From the NCBI GenBank assembly GCA_937872225.1, contig CALMRZ010000016.1, forward strand, positions 179,776 through 243,775: a stretch of 64,000 nt of DNA, in the 5' to 3' direction. Below, piece after piece: positions 34,592 to 42,721 of this stretch. A program made the translations under genes and the position numbers. Position 1 is the stretch's first letter. Each line of letters starts with the position of its first letter. The stretch comes from an uncultured Spirochaetota bacterium. GTDB taxonomy: Bacteria; Spirochaetota; UBA4802; UBA5550. The notes beneath the pieces are model-generated. The model saw nothing but the letters and a program-made list of their open reading frames with translations, did not search any database and had not been told where the DNA came from.

Positions 34592-35494
34592 ATGAAACCA
34601 ACCAAAGACATCCCAATAACCATGCTTGATAATGGCGGCAGTCCCGTGTTCAAGAATGATTTTTTTGAGCGATTCACCCTGAGAAAGGCCGCCAGGCCCC
34701 TGCAGTTGACCGACCGGATATCAAAGGATTACCTCTTCCCCACATTCTATGGGGATGTGACCTGCGCCATAGCGATATTCCTCTGTTCATATAACAAGGC
34801 TGAAGTTCTGGTTGCCGAACGGCTCCATCCGAAAATCAAGCCGGTCAGAATATCCAGGGGAAGGGCGATCATCGCCTTTTCATGCTATGAATATAAAAAT
34901 GTGATGAACGTTCCACCCTATAATGAGATAGCCATGGCGGTCCCGGTCATGGTGAACGCGGCCTTCAGGCCGCCCCTGCTCCCCATGATCATGAAGTTCA
35001 GTCGGTTCGGCTACTACATTGCCGGTATGCCGGTGACCTCCCGTGAGAACCAGATCCGGGGGAACAGGATCTGGGGACTGCCCAAGGTCACGCAGAGGAT
35101 TGACATCGAAAAAAAAGGGAGTGACTGCGTGACAACGGCATATGAAAATAGCGGCGAGCCCTACCTCACGCTGCGGGTGCCGGTCAATGGAACCGCGGCG
35201 GAATTCGATGAAACGTCCAGCCTCTATTCCCGGCTGGACGGGAAGCTGCTCCGGAGCGAGACGAATTTCCGGGCCGTGTTCAATGTCAACAAGCGCATGG
35301 ACCTGCTCTTCAGGAAGGGCGTGAAGCCGGACAGGGCCTGTATCGAGATAGGCCGCGGCGGTTCGGCGAAACTGCTGCGGGACCTGGAGATCGAGGAGCA
35401 GCCGTTCCAGACGCGGTACGCGGAGCATATGTCCAGCTGCTTTGATCTCCCCAGCGAAAAAACGCAGAACTGGTTTGAAAAACTCAACGGGTAA
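34592..35494 (+). CDS. Acetoacetate decarboxylase family protein
   Basis: 300 residues. The N-terminal half carries YNEIAMAVPVMVN and the middle block GIPVTSR-like AGMPVTSRENQIRG, then NRIWGLPKVTQRID (about residues 164-177), which holds the Lys expected to form the Schiff base in acetoacetate decarboxylases. Members of this family decarboxylate acetoacetate or act as related beta-keto acid lyases and hydratases. GGAG stands before ATG 34592. It follows the TetR gene and two operators and is 11 bases before the ketopantoate reductase-like gene, so the pair is a regulated operon. The real substrate is uncertain. Confidence 0.82.
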   Translation: MKPTKDIPITMLDNGGSPVFKNDFFERFTLRKAARPLQLTDRISKDYLFPTFYGDVTCAIAIFLCSYNKAEVLVAERLHPKIKPVRISRGRAIIAFSCYEYKNVMNVPPYNEIAMAVPVMVNAAFRPPLLPMIMKFSRFGYYIAGMPVTSRENQIRGNRIWGLPKVTQRIDIEKKGSDCVTTAYENSGEPYLTLRVPVNGTAAEFDETSSLYSRLDGKLLRSETNFRAVFNVNKRMDLLFRKGVKPDRACIEIGRGGSAKLLRDLEIEEQPFQTRYAEHMSSCFDLPSEKTQNWFEKLNG

Positions 35495-35505
35495 CGGAGG
35501 CCGCC

Positions 35506-36534
35506 ATGAAACAGAACATGAAGATCGTATTTTTCGGTGCCGGGGCGATCGGCCAGTCCGTGGGGGGCTGGATAGCGCCGCACCATGACAACCTGTATTT
35601 CCTGGACCGCGGCGATGTGGCAAGGAATCTGAAGGAGAAGGGGATCACCCTGTTTGAGCAGGATAAAAAAGGAGCAAAGAGCCATGTAACGGTAAAGGTG
35701 ATCGATGATATCAGCGAAGCGAAGGACGCCGATGTCATAGCCCTGGGGGTCAAGAATTTCAGCCTTGACGCCGTGGCGAAAACGATCAGGGACAAGGTGG
35801 GAGACGGGCCGGTCATCATCGCCATGCAGAACGGCGTGGAAAACCAGAAGGTCCTGCCGAAGTATTTTTCAAAGGTGGTCTACTGCGTCATCGGCTACAA
35901 CGCGTGGATCGACGGGCCCGGCGTCGTGGGGTACCAGAAAAAGGGCCCCCTGGTTTTGGGGACGCGGAACAACGAGCTCATGGACGAGATGAAGGAGATC
36001 GCCGCGGTGTTCAACTGGGGCGTCGAAACCATCGTCGTCGACCACATCCAGGATGCCGCCCATTCAAAGGTCATCATCAACCTGACCAATTCCCTCACGA
36101 CCCTTATCGGCCACGGGTTCCGGCCCGTTTCGGATGAGGGCCTGTTCCAGAAGCTTTTGACGAACCTGCTGTATGAAGGGACGCAAATAGCGAAGGCCGC
36201 CGGGTACCGGGAATGCAAGATCGGCGGCATGCCCCCCTGGCTCTTGATGAAACTGGGGGCCACGCTGCCGCGGTTCCTCACCAGGGGTATGTTCAGAAAG
36301 AATGCCAGGAAGATGGTGATGAGCAGCATGGCCCAGGACATCATCCAGAGGGGCGGCCGTGATTCCGAGCTGGAGACGATAAACGGATACATGGTAGGCC
36401 TGGCCGAGACATATAACGTCAACGCGCCGTATAACAGGGCCATCTATGGGCTGTGCAAAAGGGAATTTTCCCGGGAGAAGTTCGTCCCTCTCGATGTCAG
36501 GGATGTATGGGCCGAGGTGAGCGCACAGCTGTGA
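35506..36534 (+). CDS. Ketopantoate reductase-family NAD(P)-dependent oxidoreductase (PanE/ApbA-like)
   Basis: 342 residues. The Rossmann motif FFGAGAIGQSVGGWI (about residues 6-20), ALGVKNFSLD (about 80-89) and AMQNGVENQ (about 106-114) are typical PanE elements; the C-terminal helical domain has HSKVIINLTNSL. It would reduce a 2-keto group with NADPH. In this place, beside a decarboxylase-like gene and under a TetR regulator, a role in catabolism of a branched or keto acid is more likely than pantothenate synthesis, but that is inference. GGAGG stands eight bases before ATG 35506. Confidence 0.85.
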   Translation: MKQNMKIVFFGAGAIGQSVGGWIAPHHDNLYFLDRGDVARNLKEKGITLFEQDKKGAKSHVTVKVIDDISEAKDADVIALGVKNFSLDAVAKTIRDKVGDGPVIIAMQNGVENQKVLPKYFSKVVYCVIGYNAWIDGPGVVGYQKKGPLVLGTRNNELMDEMKEIAAVFNWGVETIVVDHIQDAAHSKVIINLTNSLTTLIGHGFRPVSDEGLFQKLLTNLLYEGTQIAKAAGYRECKIGGMPPWLLMKLGATLPRFLTRGMFRKNARKMVMSSMAQDIIQRGGRDSELETINGYMVGLAETYNVNAPYNRAIYGLCKREFSREKFVPLDVRDVWAEVSAQL

Positions 36535-36689
36535 CCCCGGCCGGCAATGGCCCCGGGCCGCTGCCGGGCAGTCAGCAGTCTGGGCTCCGGTTTTTATCCG
36601 ATATGGGTCCGATCCGTTCAAATTTCCCCGCAAAAACCGATTAATTACTTGATATCTTTTTACAAAAATCTATTTTTGGATACCTGCCA

Positions 36690-36724
36690 GAGGGTGATGA
36701 GCCCTCCTGAGGAGGAAACCGTTG
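36690..36724 (+). promoter_or_regulatory. Leader with mutually exclusive hairpins over the cupin ribosome site
   Basis: The Shine-Dalgarno GGAGG (36711-36715) pairs with CCTCC (36703-36707) around TGA. An upstream GAGGG (36690-36694) can instead pair with CCCTC (36702-36706), which would free the ribosome site. The two hairpins cannot form together. TTG at 36722 is six bases after the AGGAGG. This is a translation switch by layout; no ligand is identified. Confidence 0.5.
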
Positions 36725-37075
36725 GATACCGATGATTCAAAACGCCCCTGGGGTTATTTTGAAAACCTTGTTGACGCCGGCAATCATAAGGTGAAGCGCA
36801 TAACCGTCTTCCCGGGGAAGCGTTTGAGCCTGCAGAGCCACGCGAAGCGGGCCGAACACTGGTTCGTGGTGGACGGCAGGGCCCTGTTCACCTGCAATGA
36901 TGCGGTAATGGAAATACGCCAGGGCCAGGCGGTCGATATCGGCCGGGGAGACCGCCACCGGATCGAGAATATCGGTGCCGGGAACCTGGTGTTTATCGAG
37001 ATACAGACCGGCGATTATTTCGGCGAGGACGATATAACGCGCTACGAGGATGATTTCGGCAGGGCCGGGGCCTGA
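36722..37075 (+). CDS. Small cupin protein, mannose-6-phosphate isomerase type
   Basis: 117 residues, starting with TTG at 36722, chosen because the strong AGGAGG is six bases upstream and no ATG is in frame. The protein starts RPWGYFENLV, then has the cupin blocks SLQSHAKRAEHWFVVDG (about residues 38-54, with metal-binding His and Glu) and GDRHRIENIGAGNLVFIEIQTGDYFGEDDITRYEDD. These match the C-terminal cupin domain of bifunctional mannose-6-phosphate isomerase/GDP-mannose pyrophosphorylases. Here it stands alone. It may be a sugar-phosphate isomerase or a small sugar-binding cupin. It is monocistronic. Confidence 0.8.
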   Translation: MDTDDSKRPWGYFENLVDAGNHKVKRITVFPGKRLSLQSHAKRAEHWFVVDGRALFTCNDAVMEIRQGQAVDIGRGDRHRIENIGAGNLVFIEIQTGDYFGEDDITRYEDDFGRAGA

Positions 37076-37312
37076 TATATTCACCCGGTGTTTGTAACAA
37101 GATTCATGCTTTTTTAACAGATTAATTACAGCTTCAGTTTACAGTAAACCTGTTTTAGATTGTCATTTTGACGAGAGGTCCGAGGGACGCTCTCCGCCCC
37201 GGGGGCAAGCATATCACGGGCGCAGCCGCGCACGGGTGCCATTGACGTTTGACAGTGCCTGTGCCCCGGCAGCCATGGCCGGGCGCGGGAATATCTTACG
37301 CAGGAGTTGTGC

Positions 37313-38242
37313 ATGATAACCGTACAGGGTATAACGAAAAAATTCGGGGACATCACGGCGGTCAACAATATCTCCTTCAGCATCAGGGAGGGCGAGATAA
37401 CCGGCCTGCTGGGGCCCAACGGCGCCGGCAAGACCACGACGCTGCGGATGCTCACCTGCTATCTCAAGCCCGACGACGGCGCCATTTCCGTCGGCAGGTA
37501 TAACGTGGACGACAGCCCCGTCGAGGTCAGGAAGATCATCGGGTATCTGCCCGAATCGGCGCCGGTCTACGGCGACATGCTGGCCTATGATTACCTGGCA
37601 TACATAGCCGAGGTGAGGGGCATCCAGGATAAAAACCGGATCGACGAGATCGCCGACCTTTGCGGCATCAACGAGGTGATGCACATGGGCGTCGGGGAGC
37701 TCTCCAAGGGCTACAAACAGCGCCTCGGCCTGGCCCAGTCGATGATCCACAACCCGGACATCCTCATCCTGGACGAGCCGACCAGCGGCCTGGACCCGAA
37801 CCAGATCATCGAGATACGGAACCTCATCAGGGAGATCGGAAAAAAGAAAACCGTGATCCTTTCCACCCATATACTGCCGGAGGTGGAGGCGACCTGCGAC
37901 CGGGTCATCATCATCGACCACGGCACCATCGTCGCCGACGACCGGACCGAAAACCTCCAGAGCATGTCCGGCGGCGAGCGTCTGGTTCTCGTGAGCGTCT
38001 CGGGCCCCGATTTCCGGACGCTCTCGGGCGAGATAGCAGGGTTGCCCGGCGTAACCCGCGTCGAGGAGGTGCCGGGGGGCGAGCTGGTCACCGCCCGGGT
38101 CGCGGCGGCCGGGACGGCCGACGTGAGGCCGGAACTCTTCAGGCTGGCCGGCGCGAAGAACTGGACCCTCTACGAGCTGACGCAGGAACAGCGGAGCCTG
38201 GAGCGCGTGTTCAGGGACCTGACCGGAGGAGGAGCGAAATGA
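37313..38242 (+). CDS. ABC transporter ATPase of a Gld/Nos-type export operon
   Basis: 309 residues from ATG 37313, six bases after AGGAG; a TTG at 37307 is less likely. Walker A is GPNGAGKTTTLRML (about 37-50), the signature is LSKGYKQRLGLAQ (about 131-143), Walker B is ILILDEPTSGLD (about 152-163) and the switch His is in ILSTHILPE. The C-terminal ~90 residues are the regulatory extension of GldA/CcmA-type ATPases. It is the first of four overlapping or closely spaced genes (ATPase, permease, GldG-like, DUF4340) that form one export-type complex. Confidence 0.92.
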   Translation: MITVQGITKKFGDITAVNNISFSIREGEITGLLGPNGAGKTTTLRMLTCYLKPDDGAISVGRYNVDDSPVEVRKIIGYLPESAPVYGDMLAYDYLAYIAEVRGIQDKNRIDEIADLCGINEVMHMGVGELSKGYKQRLGLAQSMIHNPDILILDEPTSGLDPNQIIEIRNLIREIGKKKTVILSTHILPEVEATCDRVIIIDHGTIVADDRTENLQSMSGGERLVLVSVSGPDFRTLSGEIAGLPGVTRVEEVPGGELVTARVAAAGTADVRPELFRLAGAKNWTLYELTQEQRSLERVFRDLTGGGAK

Positions 38243-39021
38243 ACATAAGGGAATTGAAAATAAAGGATATTGATTTCAAGGGGATGGCCGCGCAAGCGAT
38301 GGAAAAGGCGAAGGTCTATTCCCACGAGCCCCTGGCCATCATGAAAAAGGAACTCATGACCTATTTCTATACCCCCATCGCCTATATCGTCATCACGGCC
38401 TTCCTGGTCGTCACGGGCTTTTTCTTTTTCAAGGATTTCTTCTATTTTAACCAGGCTGAAATGCGGGGATTTTTCCAGTTCCTCCCCCTGGTGCTCACGC
38501 TGGTGGTGCCGGCCATCACCATGCGCCTTTTCGCCGAGGAGATCCACAGCGGCACCATCGAGACCCTCATGACCCTTCCCGTGACAACGGCCGAAGCGGT
38601 GGTGGGGAAATTCCTGGCAGCGACGGCCTTCGTATCCATCATGATGGCGCCCACGCTGATCTATCTCATCACCATTATCATCGTGGGGTCGCCGGACCCG
38701 GGCCCCATCATCGGCGGCTACCTGGGGTCGATCCTGCTGGCCGGGGCCTACTCGGCGGTGGGCGTCCTGACGTCGTCCCTGGGCAGGAACCAGATCATAG
38801 CCTTCATCAGCGGTCTCGCGGCGTGTTTCTTCCTCTGGCTCATTGACAAGATTACCATATTCCTGCCGGCGAAGCTGGCCTTCATCGAGTTCCTGGGTAC
38901 CGACTACCACTTCAGGAACATTTCGCGCGGGATCATCGATTCGAGGGACCTGGTCTACTTCCTCTCGATCATCGTCATATCGATCCTCCTGACGACAAAA
39001 ATCCTTGATGACCGGAGATAG
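38239..39021 (+). CDS. ABC transporter permease (GldF-like)
   Basis: 260 residues from ATG 38239, whose A begins the upstream TGA (ATGA overlap), with GGAGGAG before it. Six hydrophobic segments start at about residue 45 (PIAYIVITAFLVVTGFFFF). The block VLTLVVPAITMRLFAEEIHSGTIETLMTLPVT is typical of ABC-2 permeases of the gliding-motility and nitrous-oxide families. It works with the preceding ATPase. The substrate is unknown. The coupling by overlap and five-base gap to the next gene is tight. Confidence 0.9.
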   Translation: MNIRELKIKDIDFKGMAAQAMEKAKVYSHEPLAIMKKELMTYFYTPIAYIVITAFLVVTGFFFFKDFFYFNQAEMRGFFQFLPLVLTLVVPAITMRLFAEEIHSGTIETLMTLPVTTAEAVVGKFLAATAFVSIMMAPTLIYLITIIIVGSPDPGPIIGGYLGSILLAGAYSAVGVLTSSLGRNQIIAFISGLAACFFLWLIDKITIFLPAKLAFIEFLGTDYHFRNISRGIIDSRDLVYFLSIIVISILLTTKILDDRR

Positions 39022-39026
39022 AACCC

Positions 39027-41246
39027 ATGAAACCTAAGGATATCGCCACCGCACTGAAGGGATGGGCCGCCGGGGCAGTCGCCGCGGCCGTGTCATATCT
39101 CAAGGGGAACGAGCCGCAGGCGGGGCCCGAACGGCGGCGCAGCGTCCAGCTCATCCTCTATATCGTCATTATCGTGCTGATCAACCTGGCGAGCGCCACC
39201 CTGAACTTCCGGTGCGATCTCACCCGCAACCATACCTTTTCCCTGTCCGAGCGCAGCAGGGACATCGTCTCGAACCTGAAGGAAAACCTGAAGATAAAGG
39301 TGCTCTTCTCGAAGGACCTCCCGGCCCAGCACACGTCGATTTACCGCTACCTGAGGGACCTTCTCGAAGAGTACGATTACTACGGCAACCAGTTCTTCAG
39401 CTACGAGATCGTGGATGATAAAGACCTTGAAAAGCAGGCCAACGACTACGGCATACGGCCGGTCCAGAGCCAGGAGTTTGAGAACGACCAGGTCAAGGTG
39501 CGCCGGACCTACATGGCCCTGGTCATCCAGCAGTCGGACGTCGTGGAGAAGATAGAGGCCATCACCGAGCCCACCGGCCTGGAATACAACATCACCTCCC
39601 TCATGGAAAAAATGTCCGGCAAGATCGACGGACTTCTGGGACTCAAGCAGCCGATCCAGGTGCTGTTTTACATGGACAGCTCCCTCAAGAGCCTGCCCAT
39701 CGAGGGCATCGACCAGCTCGGGGAGAAGGTGAAGGAGGCGGTGGACAAGTGCAACGCGGCCAACTACGACAAGCTCCGGCTCCAGTACATTGACCCGGCA
39801 ACGGACAAGAACGCCGGCATCTCCGCCGAGCTCTACGGCGTGACCAGGCTGAACTGGAAGGCCGGCGCCGACCGGAACGGCAGGGCGATCCCGGCCGGCG
39901 AGGCCTACCTGGGGATCGTGCTCAAGAACCAGGACAGAGCCGAGCGCATCGAGCTCTCCGTGGCGCCGACCATCCTGGGCAAGAACGTGATCACGGGCAT
40001 CGACAACCTGCAGGACCGGATCAACAACGCCGTCGGGAACCTGGTGAGCTCCAACCCGCGGATCGGCTATGTCACCGGCCACGGCGAGGTCGAATTGAAT
40101 GACCAGCAGTCGCCCCAGGGCGGCGCCATCATGAAGCAGGTCCTGTCCGACGTGTACGAGGTCCGGGAGATCGACCTGACCAGGGACGAGATCCCCTCCG
40201 ATCTGGGCCTTATAATCGTCAACGGCCCCCGGAAAAAATTCACCGATCCAGAGCTCTACAAGATAGACCAGTTCCTCATGAAGGGGAAGGGCGCCATATT
40301 CTTTCTCGATTCTTACAATGAAATCAGCATGGGACAGCAGAACATGTTCGGCCGCCAGCCGATCGTGATGCCGGTCGACACCGGCCTTGACCCGCTCCTG
40401 AAAAGCTACGGCATTACCGTGAACCGGAACATCGTCCTTGACTCAAACTGCGCCAAGGCCCCGGTGGGGGGCGTCGTCAAGGAGATCTACTACGTGCCCA
40501 TCATCCGCAAGGGGGGCTTCAATCGGGACAGTGTAATAACGAAATACCTCAAGGGGGCCGCCTTCATCAAGACCTCCTCGATCGATGTTGACGCGAAGAA
40601 GGTCAAGGACCTCAAACTGACGAAGCAGGACCTGGTGTCGTCTTCCGACGAGAGCTGGCAGATGGCCGGCCAGGTCAACTTCAATCCCTTCCTGCTTGCC
40701 CCGCCCCAGAATAAGGAGGAAATGAAGAAGTATGCCCTCGCCGTCCTTCTCTCGGGGAAGTTTGAAAGCCATTTCAAGGGCAGGGACATTCCCAGGGATG
40801 AGGATCCGAAAAAGGCGCAAGTAGCCAGGGAAACCATCAGCGTGGGCAAGGCAGACGGCACGGCCCCTGCCGCCACCACGAAGGTCATCGTGGTCGGTTC
40901 GTCCGAGATCACGCGCTCCGGCTTCCTCATGAATTCCCGGAGGATCATGTCGAGCGTCATGGCCCAGGGCGAGGAGCAGGACAAGGTCTTTTCGAACGGC
41001 TTCCTCATCCACAGCATGGCCGATTACCTCCTGGGCAACTCGTATATCCCGGAAATGAGCAGCAAGAGCCTCGACTACAACCCCCTGGACAAGACCGCCG
41101 ACGGCACCAAGATCGTCCTGAAGGCCCTCAACATCGGCGGGGTCCCGATCTTCGTGGTGCTGGCGGGGTTCGTCATCTGGAAACGGCGCCTGCGGCGCCG
41201 GAAGGCGATACAGGAGCGTTTTTCCCGGGAGGCGTCCCATGAATAA
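39027..41246 (+). CDS. GldG-like ABC complex protein, periplasmic domain with two membrane anchors
   Basis: 739 residues. One membrane helix at about 43-61 and a second near the C-terminus (about 708-725, ILNIGGVPIFVVLAGFVIW-type) leave a ~640-residue extracytoplasmic domain. The middle, beginning NLVSSNPRIGYVTGHGEVELN, has the GldG/IFT-like ABC-type fold. In Bacteroidetes GldF and GldG with the ATPase GldA are needed for gliding; in other phyla the same trio occurs without gliding and has no proven role. It overlaps the next gene by eight bases. Confidence 0.84.
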   Translation: MKPKDIATALKGWAAGAVAAAVSYLKGNEPQAGPERRRSVQLILYIVIIVLINLASATLNFRCDLTRNHTFSLSERSRDIVSNLKENLKIKVLFSKDLPAQHTSIYRYLRDLLEEYDYYGNQFFSYEIVDDKDLEKQANDYGIRPVQSQEFENDQVKVRRTYMALVIQQSDVVEKIEAITEPTGLEYNITSLMEKMSGKIDGLLGLKQPIQVLFYMDSSLKSLPIEGIDQLGEKVKEAVDKCNAANYDKLRLQYIDPATDKNAGISAELYGVTRLNWKAGADRNGRAIPAGEAYLGIVLKNQDRAERIELSVAPTILGKNVITGIDNLQDRINNAVGNLVSSNPRIGYVTGHGEVELNDQQSPQGGAIMKQVLSDVYEVREIDLTRDEIPSDLGLIIVNGPRKKFTDPELYKIDQFLMKGKGAIFFLDSYNEISMGQQNMFGRQPIVMPVDTGLDPLLKSYGITVNRNIVLDSNCAKAPVGGVVKEIYYVPIIRKGGFNRDSVITKYLKGAAFIKTSSIDVDAKKVKDLKLTKQDLVSSSDESWQMAGQVNFNPFLLAPPQNKEEMKKYALAVLLSGKFESHFKGRDIPRDEDPKKAQVARETISVGKADGTAPAATTKVIVVGSSEITRSGFLMNSRRIMSSVMAQGEEQDKVFSNGFLIHSMADYLLGNSYIPEMSSKSLDYNPLDKTADGTKIVLKALNIGGVPIFVVLAGFVIWKRRLRRRKAIQERFSREASHE

Positions 41247-42195
41247 GAAACTAGCGATCAGCGTGGCCGTCATCGCGGTCCTTCTCCTCATTGTCATCAT
41301 CTCGAACGTGAAGCGTTCGCGCGATGTGCCCGAACTGCCGGAGATAAAGGCCGGGTCGGACGAGATCCTCATCAACCGCGAAGCCGGGGTCATCAGGCTT
41401 TTCAAGAAAGACGGGAAGTGGGTGGCCGGGGACAAGGCCTATCCCGCCGACGCAAATAAGGCCGGGGAGATCGAGAAGCGGTTCAAGGAGATGCGCCTCA
41501 CGGACCTGATCTCGTCCAAGGGATATTATTCCAGATACGACCTGACGCCGGACAAGTACGTGGAGGTAATCCTGAAGAAGGGCGATACTATCCTCAGGAG
41601 ATTCAAGGTGGGGAAAAAGAGCCCGACCAACCGCCACACCTTCGTCAAGATAGACGACAGGCCCGAGATCTACCTTGCCGAGGGGACCTTCGACATGGTG
41701 CTGAACAAGGAACTGGACGACTTCAGGGACAGGGAAGTGCTGAAGGTCGGGCGCGACGCCGTGTCGGCCCTCACGGTCGAGTACCAGGGCATGAATTTTG
41801 CCTTTACCAGGACCCGCGAGGCGAAAACGGACACCGGGGCCGGAAAGAAAAATGACGAGAAAAAGCAGAAGGGGCAGGCCTGGGGATCCTGGACCTGCCG
41901 GGGATATGAGACCGTCAAGCTCAATGACTCAATGGTGGACGGGCTGGTACAGGCCCTTGACCCGCTCCGGGCGGCGTCATTCCTGGACATGCCCAAGGAG
42001 GCGCTGACGCAGCGGGTGTGCTCGGTCCAGGTCAAGGCCGGCGAGAGGGAAATGATCCTTACCGTGTACCGGTACAACGAAAAATACGCGGCGGCCACGT
42101 CAGAATACCCCTATGTGTTTGAAGTGGAAAAATACGCGATAGAGAGATTCTTTATCACCGGGATCGACAGGTTCAGGGCCGCGGTGAAGCAATAA
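41239..42195 (+). CDS. DUF4340 membrane-anchored protein of the Gld-type operon
   Basis: 318 residues. A single N-terminal membrane helix (about 5-23) leads to a periplasmic domain made of repeated DUF4340-type units (EILINREAGVIRLFKKDGKWVAG, RFKVGKKSPTNRHTFVKIDDRPEIYLA). DUF4340 genes regularly follow GldG genes; the domain has no known activity. A Lys/Glu-rich stretch (about residues 194-212) splits it. The gene ends at 42195, just before a GC-run hairpin at 42197. Confidence 0.82.
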   Translation: MNKKLAISVAVIAVLLLIVIISNVKRSRDVPELPEIKAGSDEILINREAGVIRLFKKDGKWVAGDKAYPADANKAGEIEKRFKEMRLTDLISSKGYYSRYDLTPDKYVEVILKKGDTILRRFKVGKKSPTNRHTFVKIDDRPEIYLAEGTFDMVLNKELDDFRDREVLKVGRDAVSALTVEYQGMNFAFTRTREAKTDTGAGKKNDEKKQKGQAWGSWTCRGYETVKLNDSMVDGLVQALDPLRAASFLDMPKEALTQRVCSVQVKAGEREMILTVYRYNEKYAAATSEYPYVFEVEKYAIERFFITGIDRFRAAVKQ

Positions 42196-42196
42196 T

Positions 42197-42230
42197 CATA
42201 CCCCCCGTCCCACGGGTGGGGGCGTGTATG
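42197..42230. repeat. GC-run hairpin after the Gld-type operon
   Basis: CATAC (42197-42201) and GTATG (42226-42230) close an outer stem, with CCCCC (42202-42206) pairing with GGGGG (42218-42222) inside. It begins two bases after the DUF4340 stop codon; no T run follows. Confidence 0.5.
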
Positions 42231-42721
42231 ATGGCGCTCAACATTATCCAGGATTTTTCATCCCGCATCGGGGGCCGCGCCTGCCTCCGGAAATGCGAGC
42301 CCGCCGTGTTTCTCCTCCACCAGGCCATCGGTGCGGTGGAGTAAAATCCCCGTACTCCGAAGACGCGGCGCGTCACCGCCCTCTGGCTTGACCTGCGCGC
42401 GCGCTGCATGAAGCGCGTGGAGTCGCGCTCTTCCTGTCGTTATTATCCAAGAATTTTGCTCCCGCATCGGATGCAGTCAATAGGACGCAATGGCTCTTGC
42501 TCGGAATGATAATGGCATTTCGGAAGGGTTCGGGCAGGCATAACGTTCCGGACAGGCGTGTTGAAAAAATTCTGCAGGCAGCTGCCATGGCGGCATCGTT
42601 GTTTCATCAAAGACCGGAGTATATTTATGTCTGTTGCAATAGAAAAAAGCTTGCCATTTTATTTTAACCGTGCAACAATAATTGATGATCTATCATCGAT
42701 GGATGCGTCCGGTGGCTCACC
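42231..42721. other. Repeat-bearing intergenic region before the hybrid kinase
   Basis: No gene is called here. A 28-base unit occurs twice (42244-42271 and 42443-42470, 24 of 28 identical, both ending CCCGCATCGG). Between them CTCCACC (42315-42321) pairs with GGTGGAG (42335-42341). GC content and codon patterns are not those of a protein gene on either strand, although several short frames are open. It could hold a degenerate mobile element or a leader. Confidence 0.45.

Noticed and set aside
36690..36760. Fluoride riboswitch, because GGTGATGAG and AAACCG recall its core
   Set aside because: The third stem and pseudoknot partners cannot be drawn, and the downstream gene is a cupin rather than a fluoride exporter. 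Kept only as an unassigned hairpin switch.
42173..42588. Several overlapping minus-strand frames rich in Arg and Ala
   Set aside because: They are open because of GC-rich repeats; none has a ribosome site or a consistent protein pattern, and two carry the translated direct repeat.
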